From assembly GCF_000243215.1 (NCBI RefSeq), contig NZ_JH594598.1, positions 72,031 to 136,030 of the forward strand: 64,000 nt of DNA, in the 5' to 3' direction. How positions within the stretch are numbered: position 1 is the first letter of the stretch; the number at the start of each line of letters is the position of its first letter. Both the position numbers and the translations under genes were made by a program. Under the pieces are notes generated by a model. That model was not told where the DNA came from. It was given only the letters and a program-made list of their open reading frames with translations, and did not search any database. Of the stretch, positions 1 to 11,553 are shown one piece after another. Source of the DNA: Odoribacter laneus YIT 12061. Lineage in GTDB: Bacteria; Bacteroidota; Bacteroidia; Bacteroidales; Marinifilaceae.

Positions 1-175
1 AAACGGACGTTATTTAAGGTCATAAATTATTGATATACATAAAATTACAACTATACAACCTATTTTTTATAATCGATTGTTTTTTCTACTTCCTTTCCGT
101 CGGACTTTGCTTTTTACCTTTATTTTTCCGGGGAAATAAGACCTTGGAAACGTTTGAATAAAATTATCAAAAAAC

Positions 176-206
176 TTTTTTTATTCGGGGGAAATTTATA
201 TTTTTG
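176..206 (+). promoter_or_regulatory. Putative Bacteroidetes-type promoter of greA
   Basis: TATTTTTG at 199-206 fits the -7 consensus TAnnTTTG, and TTTT at 176-179 stands 19 bases upstream in the place of the -33 TTTG. The same 19-base spacing is found at the tRNA promoters in this window. A transcript would start near 213 and run through the hairpin at 255-290 before reaching greA. Confidence 0.5.
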
Positions 207-254
207 TATCGGAGGTGAGGATTCCAAATTATAGGAATTCTTTTTTAGATAAAA

Positions 255-290
255 GGCACTTATTGGAGGATAAGTGTCATTTATTTTTTT
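255..290 (+). terminator. Terminator-like hairpin in the greA leader
   Basis: A 9-bp stem (255-263 with 270-278, one G-U pair) closes a 6-base loop and is followed by a run of T residues at 280-290. It lies between the putative promoter and the greA start, so it would either attenuate greA or end a small RNA of about 80 bases. It could also be the terminator of an upstream unit outside the window, but the promoter in front of it speaks against that. Confidence 0.55.
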
Positions 291-321
291 TATGTATTAA
301 CTAGAGCTTAAATTATATATT

Positions 322-798
322 ATGACTGGAAAAGTATCTTACGTAACGAAAGAGGGTTTAAAAAAGCTCCAGGACGAGCTTGACAGACTTCAAAATGTGG
401 AAAGAGCTAAAATATCCAAAGCAATTGGAGAAGCAATTGAAAAAGGAGATATTTCAGAAAATGCAGAATACGATGCAGCTAAAGATGCCCAAGGCTTGTT
501 GGAGGCTAAAATCGCCCAATTACAGGACACGATTGCCAGTTGCCGGGTGATTGATGAATCTCAATTAGACACGTCGAAAGTACAAATGTTAAATAAAGTC
601 ACGATCAAGAATATCAAAACGGGAGCTACGATGACTTATACCTTGGTATCCGAAACAGAAGCAGACTTTAAAGCAGGAAAATTATCCATCCACACCCCTA
701 TTGCCCAAGCTTTAGTGGGTAAAAAAATCGGTGATAAAGTCACTGTAAAAGTCCCGGCCGGTGAAATGGAATTGGAGATTTTAGACATTCGTTTATAA
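322..798 (+). CDS. greA: Transcription elongation factor GreA
   Basis: GreA binds the secondary channel of RNA polymerase and stimulates cleavage of backtracked RNA. The 158-residue protein has the family's usual length. An N-terminal coiled coil (about residues 8-75) carries the conserved acidic tip in the stretch GDISENAEYDAAKD, and the C-terminal FKBP-like domain ends in GKKIGDKVTVKVPAGEMELE. The ATG at 322 gives the standard N-terminus that begins with a KVSYVTKEGLKKL-type stretch. The HIT gene follows after 48 bases, so the two are probably co-transcribed. The leader contains a terminator-like hairpin, which suggests control by attenuation. Confidence 0.97.
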   Translation: MTGKVSYVTKEGLKKLQDELDRLQNVERAKISKAIGEAIEKGDISENAEYDAAKDAQGLLEAKIAQLQDTIASCRVIDESQLDTSKVQMLNKVTIKNIKTGATMTYTLVSETEADFKAGKLSIHTPIAQALVGKKIGDKVTVKVPAGEMELEILDIRL

Positions 799-846
799 GG
801 CAAAAATACGTTAGACGATAAAGTACCGACTCAAAAACCCAAAAAT

Positions 847-1242
847 ATGGCATCTATTTTTACGAAAATAATTCGGGGAGAAATTCCTTCTTATAAGGTA
901 GCTGAATCTGACAAATATTATGCCTTTCTGGATATAGCTCCTTTACAGAAAGGACATACTTTAGTCGTTCCCAAACAGGAAGAAGATTATATTTTTGACT
1001 TGAGTGATGAGGAATTAGCCGGGATGATGGTCTTCGCCAAAAAAGTAGCAAAAGCCCTTCAAAAAAGTGTTCCTTGTCAACGGATAGGAGTAGCAGTGCT
1101 GGGGCTGGATGTACCCCATGCTCACATCCATCTGGTTCCTCTCCAACAAGGAAATGATTTGAATTTTTCCAATCCCAAAAAGGAATTTCCAAAAGAAGAA
1201 ATGCAGGCATGCGCCGATCTTATCGCTTCGAATATGGAGTAA
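847..1242 (+). CDS. HIT family nucleotide-binding protein
   Basis: Histidine-triad proteins hydrolyse nucleoside phosphoramidates and related adenosine derivatives in the cytoplasm. The triad is seen as HAHIH followed by LVPL at residues 91-99, and the N-terminal IFTKIIRGEIPSYKV stretch is the standard start of the bacterial Hint/HinT group. At 131 residues the length is typical. It lies 48 bases after greA with no promoter visible between them, an arrangement that suggests one transcript. Two terminator-like hairpins follow. The physiological substrate cannot be told from sequence. Confidence 0.93.
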   Translation: MASIFTKIIRGEIPSYKVAESDKYYAFLDIAPLQKGHTLVVPKQEEDYIFDLSDEELAGMMVFAKKVAKALQKSVPCQRIGVAVLGLDVPHAHIHLVPLQQGNDLNFSNPKKEFPKEEMQACADLIASNME

Positions 1243-1351
1243 TTTATCCGGAAAACCGGAATAATTTATCCGATAGAGGTCTCCCAAGATCGTCTTTTTG
1301 ACTCTACTTCTTTTCGCTATGGACAAAGACTTGTCCGACGATTCGCTGAGA

Positions 1352-1381
1352 CAAACCTTTTTCTCAAAGGAAAAAGGTTTG
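1352..1381 (+). terminator. Perfect 12-bp hairpin downstream of the HIT gene
   Basis: CAAACCTTTTTC at 1352-1363 pairs perfectly with 1370-1381 around a 6-base loop. The stem itself ends in A/T-rich pairs, followed by TTTCATTT. It probably ends the greA-HIT transcript, although the T tract is broken. Confidence 0.45.
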
Positions 1382-1447
1382 TTTCATTTATCAGTAAAAT
1401 GTGAATCCGTTTCTGCGGACAAATCTATAGCTATTTTCAAAAAGTCG

Positions 1448-1474
1448 GTCCCCAAGGGGGACTCTTCTTTTTTT
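1448..1474 (+). terminator. GC-rich hairpin with T tract upstream of the thioesterase
   Basis: GTCCCC (1448-1453) pairs with GGGGAC (1457-1462) over a 3-base loop, and a T-rich run with one C follows at 1465-1474. This is the better intrinsic terminator of the two hairpins in the 1243-1520 gap. It stands only 47 bases before the next ATG. Confidence 0.5.
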
Positions 1475-1520
1475 ACCAGAAATATGTTAATTTTACCCGT
1501 CGAAAACAAATCCCGGAACG

Positions 1521-2006
1521 ATGAAAAAGCGTGAAATGCATAATGCTTATGCCGACTTGGAAGGATACAATTGCTTTGGATGTTCTCCTACCAATCCTTT
1601 TGGCCTGAAATGCAAATTTATAGACGAAGGAGAATATATTACCTGTCATTGGATGCCCTCGGAAAACTATCAGGGTTTCTTTCATATCTTACACGGAGGC
1701 ATACAAGCTACTTTAATCGATGAAATTGCAAGCTGGGCCATCTTCTCGCATGCTCAAACGGCAGGAGTAACAACCGGAATGGAGATTAAATATCGTAAAC
1801 CTGTTTACACGGATAGAGGCGAAATTTCCTTGAGAGCCAAGGTAGTAAAAGTAGAAAAACGACTTGTTACCGCCCGGGTTGAATTATTCAATGCGGCCGG
1901 AGAATTGTCGACAGAGGCCGATGTGGTGTATATGGTATATCCGGAAGAAATAGCCAAACGAAAATTGGATTGGCCGGGAGTAGAAGCCTTTTATAAAGCA
2001 GAATAA
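1521..2006 (+). CDS. PaaI-type hotdog-fold acyl-CoA thioesterase
   Basis: The protein is a single hotdog domain of 161 residues. The family signature HGGIQATLIDEIASWA (about residues 59-74) contains the HGG motif and the acidic residue expected in the active site of PaaI/4HBT-like thioesterases. The N-terminal stretch NCFGCSPTNPFGLK is common to the uncharacterised bacterial members of this group. The likely reaction is hydrolysis of a small acyl- or aryl-CoA; the substrate is not evident. The gene sits 53 bases before a HAD phosphatase on the same strand, and the two may share a transcript. A short N-terminal extension is possible, but MKKREMHNAYADLEGYN is a natural start. Confidence 0.85.
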   Translation: MKKREMHNAYADLEGYNCFGCSPTNPFGLKCKFIDEGEYITCHWMPSENYQGFFHILHGGIQATLIDEIASWAIFSHAQTAGVTTGMEIKYRKPVYTDRGEISLRAKVVKVEKRLVTARVELFNAAGELSTEADVVYMVYPEEIAKRKLDWPGVEAFYKAE

Positions 2007-2059
2007 AAACATTCGTAAAGGAAAGTGGAATATAAACAATAATCAGGTGTCTGTGCAAA

Positions 2060-2707
2060 ATGAAAAAATATAAAAATGTAGTTTGGGATTGGAATGGAAC
2101 GCTATTAGACGATGTAAAGACAGGAGTCAATACGTTAAATTGTATGTTGGAAAAAAGAGGACTCCCCACGCTTAGTCTCGCCACTTACCGGGATGTATTC
2201 GGATTTCCGGTGGAAGATTTTTACCGGAAAGTAGGATTCGATTTTCAACGGGAGAATTTACACGAAATTTCCGTCGATTTCGTAAATACATACGATCTCT
2301 TTGCCAAGGGTATTTGTTTAAATCCGGGAGTGGCCGACACATTACGTCAAATTCAGCAACTGGGAATAAAACAATATATATTGTCTGCCCTAAGAGAAGA
2401 TCTGTTGAAGCAAATGGTCGTTGATTTTCATATTCAGCACTATTTTTATCAGGTATGCGGTTCCGACAATATCTACGCCGCAGGGAAAGTCGAACGGGGA
2501 AAACGAATGGTAGAAAAATACCTGATTTGTCCCGCAGAAACGCTGATGATAGGCGACACTATCCATGATGCAGAAGTCGCAAAAGCCTTGGGATTCGACG
2601 TACTTTTATATACAAGAGGACATAACAGCAGCGATCGGCTGGCCCAAACGGCTGAAATAATCACCCAAATGAACCAAATACCGGACTTCCTCGATAAGGC
2701 TGACTAA
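2060..2707 (+). CDS. HAD-superfamily phosphatase, phosphoglycolate phosphatase-like
   Basis: This is a 215-residue haloacid dehalogenase-type hydrolase with a helical cap. Motif I is DWNGTLLDD at residues 10-18, a form of DxDGT in which the second aspartate is replaced by asparagine; the same variant is widespread in Bacteroidetes homologues, but it removes the usual acid/base residue, so activity should not be taken for granted. Motif IV is MIGDTIHDAEVAKALG near residue 160. The substrate is unknown. The gene ends 30 bases before the convergent ttcA-like gene. Confidence 0.82.
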   Translation: MKKYKNVVWDWNGTLLDDVKTGVNTLNCMLEKRGLPTLSLATYRDVFGFPVEDFYRKVGFDFQRENLHEISVDFVNTYDLFAKGICLNPGVADTLRQIQQLGIKQYILSALREDLLKQMVVDFHIQHYFYQVCGSDNIYAAGKVERGKRMVEKYLICPAETLMIGDTIHDAEVAKALGFDVLLYTRGHNSSDRLAQTAEIITQMNQIPDFLDKAD

Positions 2708-2737
2708 TTTCAGACAGTTACAGGTATTTTTACACGC

Positions 2738-3469
2738 TCAAGGGAGATATTCCTGCTGAATATTTTTCATAGCTGCAAATAAATTATTCCGCACGTGAGG
2801 AGAAAAAGTTTCCATTTCCTGAAGAAGACGTCGGACAGCATCCCGGTTAGTGGCATGTTCATGCGGACATAATTTTTTCTGCTTCCGGAAGTTCCGGTAA
2901 GCGGCGTACTGGGTCGTTTCTGCATTGGTTATATAAATAAAAGGACGGATTAAAGTAAAAGTCCCGTCGAACATAGCCAGTTTAGGCGGCATACTGGCCA
3001 TCGTTCCATTAAACATCATACTCATCAGCAAACTCTCGACCGCATCGTCCCGGTGATGTCCCAATGCCAGCTTCGTACATCCCCATTCTTTTGCTATTTC
3101 AAACAAAGCTTTCCGTCTATTCCAGGAACATACAAAACAAGCCGGCTTTCCGGAATTTTCCTTTACTTCCGTATTGACCGTTCTTACAATTAATTCGACC
3201 CCCAAACGGTCGCATAATTCCTGAATATATATATGATCGGTTTCGTAAACGACATTTTCGACGGCAATATGAGCAGCCACTACGGTATAATGTTTTTTTG
3301 GATCCCGGGCTCTTAACGCCAATACTTCCAACAAAGCCAGAGAATCTTTCCCGCCGGATACACCCACCAATATTTTCTCCCCCTCCTCTATCATATTGTA
3401 ATCATATATAGCCTTACCGGCTTTCCGGAAAAATTCCCGCATAAATAATTTTTCTTCCTTATTTCCCAT
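2738..3469 (-). CDS. ttcA: TtcA-family tRNA 2-thiocytidine synthetase
   Basis: The protein is an ATP-pyrophosphatase of the TtcA group, which thiolates cytidine 32 of tRNA through an iron-sulfur cluster. The PP-loop SGGKDS is at residues 38-43 and the Cys pair CFVC at 111-114, followed by SWNRRKALFEIA, matches the CxxC site of TtcA. The motif GHHRDDAVESLLM is also typical. At 243 residues it is shorter than the roughly 300 residues of the enterobacterial protein, as is usual for Bacteroidetes members. It converges with the HAD gene and diverges from the beta-galactosidase gene. Confidence 0.85.
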   Translation of the reverse strand: MGNKEEKLFMREFFRKAGKAIYDYNMIEEGEKILVGVSGGKDSLALLEVLALRARDPKKHYTVVAAHIAVENVVYETDHIYIQELCDRLGVELIVRTVNTEVKENSGKPACFVCSWNRRKALFEIAKEWGCTKLALGHHRDDAVESLLMSMMFNGTMASMPPKLAMFDGTFTLIRPFIYITNAETTQYAAYRNFRKQKKLCPHEHATNRDAVRRLLQEMETFSPHVRNNLFAAMKNIQQEYLP

Positions 3470-3548
3470 CTCTCTACTATTAATTTTACCGTTTCCCTCC
3501 CTCTTTTTCGATACACAAAAATAAACGGAATTCTTTTTTTTTAAAGTT

Positions 3549-3579
3549 TTTTACTTTGTAAAATATTTCACTATCTTCG
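3549..3579 (+). promoter_or_regulatory. Putative promoter of the beta-galactosidase gene
   Basis: TATCTTCG at 3572-3579 resembles TAnnTTTG with one mismatch, and TTTT lies 19 bases upstream at 3549-3552. A 7-bp hairpin (3626-3632 with 3642-3648) is present in the roughly 110-base leader. No CRP-like or Sus-type regulator gene is adjacent. Confidence 0.35.
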
Positions 3580-3677
3580 TCTCTGTTATGCGACAGTAGG
3601 TTTGCAAATTTACATTATAGATTCAAAGACAGAGCTATAAGCTGTCTTATGTGTTGTCAAAATAAATGTTATTATAA

Positions 3678-7088
<3,411 letters not shown>

Positions 7089-7270
7089 AAAAACAAATAT
7101 AAATAGCCGGAAAATTGAAGAAAAATAGATTAACACTGCGCTGACAAAGGAACTAAAGTGATTATAATTCCTTCATCCGAACCGAAGGTTCCTTCCTCAA
7201 CCAATCGTCAGTGAAACATCAATCCATTTTCTTAAACAGTTTTCCGGCTATTAATAAATTTCTCCCCCAA

Positions 7271-9241
7271 TTAACGTTCTTTTACGCAACGTACTGCATA
7301 TCCCAAATAACGTGCATTATTGGTCGGCGGACAGCAAACAGATGCGCTGAAATAAAAATTAGCCCCATAGGTAGTAGACCCGTAATCGGGTGCCGATGTC
7401 CATTGCGAACCGTTGCTGCCGATGCTACTATAACTGCCCGTACCGCTACCGTAATAGCCATTTAAGGGATACCAGGCTTTTTCGCCGGTCCCTCGTCCCT
7501 GAATATAAAACCAAAAACCACCGTCCTCTTTCAAAGTTTCGAGGTTTGCAGCATTCGCTGTAGCAGCTTTACCGTTATTGAATTTTGTGTATGTCGTCTG
7601 GAAACCGAAATACAGGTATTGAGGCGGCAGGCAGTAACCTGCAGGACAGGGATCAAAAATACTCTTATGGGTATAATCGAGTGAAATATAACCCGGATTG
7701 CGGGTATCGCCATAATAATTGGTATAAGAAAGTGGCGTATGTTGTCCCCATAGGTTGTAATAAGCTTCTCCGACAAGCGAGCATCCTCTACCGGGATGGG
7801 CAATAGCTTCTTTAAGGTCCATGGAATGACAAACAGACGAATTTTCGTCACCCGTAAAGCGTTCTGTAACAGCTTCCGCCTCTAAAGCGCCCTGTTTCAA
7901 TGACCATATCTGGTTTAAGGTCGGAGAACCATTTACGGAATGAAGCGCTCCCGGGAAAGGCACATTGAATCCCCAGCAATAAGCTAAACCTGTGGTAAGC
8001 AAAACATCGGCCGAATTCTCGCCCGGATTGGCTCTTTCCGCACCCAGATTCCGGTCCATCGCTTCAACGTCGCCAATTGCTGTCCATTGTTCTTCCGTCA
8101 GTAACCATTTCGAAGGATCCGTAGCCGTCGGAATATTGTCGGCAGTAAATTTATAAACCTGAAGTTTACTGGTTTCCGTAGGATCGTCAGCTGCATCAAC
8201 CACCCAGATATGCCAGGTCCAGAGGGCTCCGGCTGCAGCATCGCTTCCATAAACCGTAATAACGGCATTCCCCTTCCGTCCTGCACTTACTGTAAAGTAA
8301 ATAGAAGAACCGGCCAATTCTTCACTGATTGAAGCGTCTCCCCGGACAGTCACACCTCCGCCCAACTGTAACGAACCGCTCACGGCATTGCCATTATTCA
8401 TGGCAGCTATCCCTTGCGGCCCATTTCCCCTAACATTCGCAGGGAAACGATAGGTACGGTCTTCCGCTGCAGCCTGTACCACATAACAGTTTGCAGTCGC
8501 CTCTGTACCTAAATCAATAACCGTTCCGCCATCCGGGAATTCCCGTGTAGATACGGCTTTTATCAGGCAATCGGAAAGATTACTGCTTTCACCCTCCATC
8601 CATACAACTTGCGCTTGCGGAATCGCTACCGAAGGCTGGGTAAAAACAATGTGACGTTTGATATTAGGTTCTGCTGTGAGGATGACCTCTGCCGAACGTT
8701 CCTGCCCATCGGCGTTTCGCTCAGCCAGAAAAGCCAGTGTTTCGTTATGCATTTCGCTGCGGGCCTTCACCTGAGTGAGCCATGTCGCTTCGGCAGGGAT
8801 CGTCACCGTATAATCGGTATTGGTCGTTACAGCTACCAATACCGTTTCTCCCTCGGCTGCAAGCGTATAAGTTTTCTCTTCGATGTTTACTACACGCACG
8901 GCCTTTTGAGTCACACGGATACATTGCTCCAAAGGATTCGAAGCAGCTATCAACCCGACTTCCGTTTCCCGAGGTTCCCCTGCCGTATTGGCCATAGCAC
9001 TGAAAGTCAATAATTCGATACCTTCCTCTGTACGGGTACTGACCAAAGAAAGCCACACCGCCGCTTCATCAGGAATTTTCACGGCATATTCCAGATTAGC
9101 TTTTACCTCAATGGTAAATTCCCCACCCGCTGCCTCGATTTCATACTCCGAAACAGAAGGTTCCAGTACAAGAGTTGGATCATCTTCACAACCTGTAAAC
9201 AACAGGGCTGTAAATAACAATAACATTGAAACTAATTTCAT
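7271..9241 (-). CDS. BACON-domain lipoprotein with Fib_succ_major-like C-terminus
   Basis: The protein starts best at the ATG ending at 9241, which gives a clean lipoprotein signal (MKLVSMLLLFTALLFTGC, lipid-modified Cys at 18); the longer reading frame adds 17 residues that spoil it. Two all-beta BACON-type repeats follow (about 25-105 and 110-195), both with the hallmark spacing of a ...TIPAEATWLTQV stretch. BACON domains are thought to bind carbohydrate or mucin. The C-terminal 200 residues (SIFDPCPAGYCLPP through YLGYAVRCVKER) resemble the FISUMP/Fib_succ_major fold seen in many Bacteroidetes surface lipoproteins. It converges with the beta-galactosidase gene across a 182-base gap. Confidence 0.8.
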   Translation of the reverse strand: MKLVSMLLLFTALLFTGCEDDPTLVLEPSVSEYEIEAAGGEFTIEVKANLEYAVKIPDEAAVWLSLVSTRTEEGIELLTFSAMANTAGEPRETEVGLIAASNPLEQCIRVTQKAVRVVNIEEKTYTLAAEGETVLVAVTTNTDYTVTIPAEATWLTQVKARSEMHNETLAFLAERNADGQERSAEVILTAEPNIKRHIVFTQPSVAIPQAQVVWMEGESSNLSDCLIKAVSTREFPDGGTVIDLGTEATANCYVVQAAAEDRTYRFPANVRGNGPQGIAAMNNGNAVSGSLQLGGGVTVRGDASISEELAGSSIYFTVSAGRKGNAVITVYGSDAAAGALWTWHIWVVDAADDPTETSKLQVYKFTADNIPTATDPSKWLLTEEQWTAIGDVEAMDRNLGAERANPGENSADVLLTTGLAYCWGFNVPFPGALHSVNGSPTLNQIWSLKQGALEAEAVTERFTGDENSSVCHSMDLKEAIAHPGRGCSLVGEAYYNLWGQHTPLSYTNYYGDTRNPGYISLDYTHKSIFDPCPAGYCLPPQYLYFGFQTTYTKFNNGKAATANAANLETLKEDGGFWFYIQGRGTGEKAWYPLNGYYGSGTGSYSSIGSNGSQWTSAPDYGSTTYGANFYFSASVCCPPTNNARYLGYAVRCVKER

Positions 9242-9467
9242 AAAGCTTGTATTTAAAAAGATTATTATTGAAACCAAAAATAACACTTTCATTTTATTTT
9301 CTTAAATAAATCTTAATTTTTTAACTTATCTCTGTAGGATACAAAATCATGTACTCTTATTTTTGGCCTAAATTTTATGTATACCTTATAGATCAACTAC
9401 TGCTCGGCAGATAAATAATTCCACCGTACTTCGCACATCAATTCCCTGATTTCAAAATACTTCAACC

Positions 9468-9524
9468 TGTAACAATAACGTAACAATAATGTAACACATC
9501 CGTCACAAGAGGTATGTAATATTG
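9468..9524 (+). promoter_or_regulatory. Pho box array and promoter of the pst operon
   Basis: Four hexamers, TGTAAC, CGTAAC, TGTAAC and CGTCAC, start at 9468, 9479, 9490 and 9501, exactly 11 bases apart. This is the spacing of PhoB direct repeats in Proteobacteria. A weak -7 box (TAATATTG, 9517-9524) begins 10 bases after the last hexamer, and no -33 TTTG is present, as expected for an activator-dependent promoter. The PhoB-like regulator encoded at 14068-14751 is the obvious candidate ligand. Confidence 0.8.
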
Positions 9525-9558
9525 CATACAGAAAAATTATCTTTTAAATAGAAAAAAA

Positions 9559-10623
9559 ATGAACAAACTTTTAATCGTTATTTTAGTACTGGCCTTAGCA
9601 GCCTGCGGAAATTCGAAAAAAAATAAAGCGGGCTCTACAAATGCTGAAGATATAACCCTTACAGGAGCAGGGGCTACTTTTCCCCTTCCTTATTATAATC
9701 TGGCATTCAAAACATATAAAGATTCCACCGGCGTAGCAGTTACTTATGGGGGTATCGGAAGTGGCGGGGGAATACGGAGTTTGAAAGACCGAATTGTAGA
9801 TTTTGCCGGAAGTGACGCCTTCCTTTCTGACAAAGAAATCAGTGAAATGCCTTCCCAGACGATTCATATTCCCACTTGTCTGGGAGCCGTCGTGCTGGCT
9901 TATAACCTGCCGGAAGTAAAGGATCTGAAACTTACCGGGGAAATTATCGCCGATATTTATTTGGGAAAAATAACGAATTGGAAGGATCCCCGAATCAAAG
10001 CAATTAATACTCACGCTTCTTTGCCGGACAAAGCGATCCATGCCGTTTACCGTTCAGACGGCAGCGGAACGACTTATGTATTCAGCGACTATCTTTCCAA
10101 AGTCAATGAGACATGGGCTACCCAGGTCGGTACAGGGAAAGCGCTGAAATGGCCGGCAGGAATCGCCGCTAAAGGGAATCCGGGAGTGGCTGGAACAATC
10201 AGTCAAACGGAAGGGGCCATCGGATACATCGGTTCAGAATATGCCTTCGCTTTGAAAATACCTGTAGCCTTACTGCAAAACCAAGCCGGGAATTATATTA
10301 CACCCAGCACAGAAAGTATTTCGGCCGCAGCTTCAACCGAGCTTCCGGCAGATACCCGGACTATGATTACCAATTCCCAGGCTGCCGACGCTTATCCGAT
10401 CAGTTGTTTCACCTGGATTATCTTATACAAAGAACAAGCTTATAACAACCATACCCTGCAACAAGCAGAAGCCAATATTAAATTGTTGCATTGGATGCTC
10501 AGTGATGCAGCACAGCAGTTGACCACGAAAGTACATTATTCTCCGCTGCCCCAAACAGCAAAAGAAAATGCAAAACTTTTACTGCAGTCCGTGACATTTA
10601 ACGGAGCACCCCTTCTGAAATAA
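9559..10623 (+). CDS. pstS: Phosphate-binding lipoprotein PstS
   Basis: PstS captures inorganic phosphate in the periplasm and hands it to the PstC-PstA channel. The 354-residue protein begins with a lipoprotein signal (LALAAC, Cys 16). The ligand-binding elements are recognisable: TGAGATFPLPYYNLAFK, GSGGGIRSLKDRIVDFAGSD and RSDGSGTTYVFSDYL, which together supply the Ser, Asp and Arg contacts of PstS proteins. It is the first gene of a complete pst-pho locus and is preceded by a Pho box array. A strong hairpin between pstS and pstC probably sets its mRNA level above that of the membrane genes. Confidence 0.96.
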   Translation: MNKLLIVILVLALAACGNSKKNKAGSTNAEDITLTGAGATFPLPYYNLAFKTYKDSTGVAVTYGGIGSGGGIRSLKDRIVDFAGSDAFLSDKEISEMPSQTIHIPTCLGAVVLAYNLPEVKDLKLTGEIIADIYLGKITNWKDPRIKAINTHASLPDKAIHAVYRSDGSGTTYVFSDYLSKVNETWATQVGTGKALKWPAGIAAKGNPGVAGTISQTEGAIGYIGSEYAFALKIPVALLQNQAGNYITPSTESISAAASTELPADTRTMITNSQAADAYPISCFTWIILYKEQAYNNHTLQQAEANIKLLHWMLSDAAQQLTTKVHYSPLPQTAKENAKLLLQSVTFNGAPLLK

Positions 10624-10633
10624 CGACTTTATC

Positions 10634-10669
10634 TATGATTTTAAGGGAGTAAATACCCTTAAAATCATA
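10634..10669 (+). terminator. 14-bp perfect hairpin between pstS and pstC
   Basis: Bases 10634-10647 pair without mismatch with 10656-10669 around an 8-base loop; the GGG/CCC base pairs close the loop and the outer stem is A/T-rich. No T tract follows, so it is more likely a 3' stabiliser or partial terminator for a pstS-only transcript than a full stop. It ends 19 bases before the pstC ATG. Confidence 0.65.
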
Positions 10670-10688
10670 ACCTTCAAATCTCAAAAGA

Positions 10689-11540
10689 ATGCGGGATTAT
10701 ATTTTCAAACGCTTACTTTTTATTTGCGCCTTACTGATTCTTCTAATATGTGGCGGAATGTTTTATTCCCTCATAAGCGGTGCAATACCGGCTTTTGAGC
10801 ATTTTGGAGTTTTCCGTTTTATATTTTCGGCAGAATGGGATCCGCATCCCGAAGCCGAACAATACGGAGCTCTTTCGTTCATCACCGGAACAGTACTGAC
10901 CTCTTTTCTGGCCCTGGTATTTTGCTTGCCGTTTTCCCTTCCGGTAGCTCTGTTTACCGGAGAGTATTTCAAAGGAAAAAAGGTAGCCTCCGTCATCAGT
11001 GCCGTCATCGATTTACTAGCCGGAATTCCTTCTATCGTCTATGGGTTATGGGGATTTTATACCCTCCGCCCCCTTATCATGGATTTAGGACTTTCCAGTC
11101 AGGGATTCGGAATACTTACAGCTTCTCTCGTTCTGGCCATCATGATTATACCTTATGCAGCTTCTTTAAGTGCTGAATTCATTTCTATGGTTCCCAGGGA
11201 ATTGAAAGAAGGAGCCTATAGTCTGGGGGCTACCCGCCTAGAAGTCATCCGGAACGTAATTTTCCCGGCTTCGGGCTCCGGAATCTTTGCCAGTTATATC
11301 CTAGCCTTGGGGAGAGCCCTAGGAGAAACAATGGCTGTAACAATGCTGATCGGGAATACCAATAATATTCCCTATTCCCTTGGGGATACCGGAAATACAA
11401 TGGCCAGTGTTATCGCCAACCAATTCGGAGAAGCCGACGGACTGAAATTAAGTTCTTTGATTGCTATTGGTCTGCTTTTATTTCTGATCACAGCCATCAT
11501 TAACTTTATCGGAAAGCTGATTATGAAAAAATTAAGTTAA
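10689..11540 (+). CDS. pstC: Phosphate ABC transporter permease PstC
   Basis: PstC is one of the two inner-membrane permease subunits of the high-affinity phosphate importer. The 283-residue protein has about six transmembrane helices and the ABC permease EAA-type loop in KEGAYSLGATRLEVIRNVIF (about 174-193), which docks onto PstB. The conserved Arg-containing and GALGETMAV-type stretch appears as LGRALGETMAVTM. It follows pstS after a hairpin and precedes pstA by 13 bases. Confidence 0.95.
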   Translation: MRDYIFKRLLFICALLILLICGGMFYSLISGAIPAFEHFGVFRFIFSAEWDPHPEAEQYGALSFITGTVLTSFLALVFCLPFSLPVALFTGEYFKGKKVASVISAVIDLLAGIPSIVYGLWGFYTLRPLIMDLGLSSQGFGILTASLVLAIMIIPYAASLSAEFISMVPRELKEGAYSLGATRLEVIRNVIFPASGSGIFASYILALGRALGETMAVTMLIGNTNNIPYSLGDTGNTMASVIANQFGEADGLKLSSLIAIGLLLFLITAIINFIGKLIMKKLS

Positions 11541-11553
11541 CTCATGCCCGAAA

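Noticed and set aside
1298-1534. 78-codon open frame between the HIT and thioesterase genes
   Set aside because: It runs through two terminator-like hairpins, has no promoter or recognisable domain and overlaps the start of the thioesterase gene.
2060-2707. The HAD gene as a proven phosphoglycolate phosphatase
   Set aside because: Motif I is DWNGT, so the usual second aspartate is missing; only the superfamily can be given.
7211-7465. Plus-strand frames inside the BACON lipoprotein gene, such as 7211-7465 and 8609-9013
   Set aside because: They are antisense to a clear lipoprotein with domains and have low-complexity, Arg- and Ser-rich translations.
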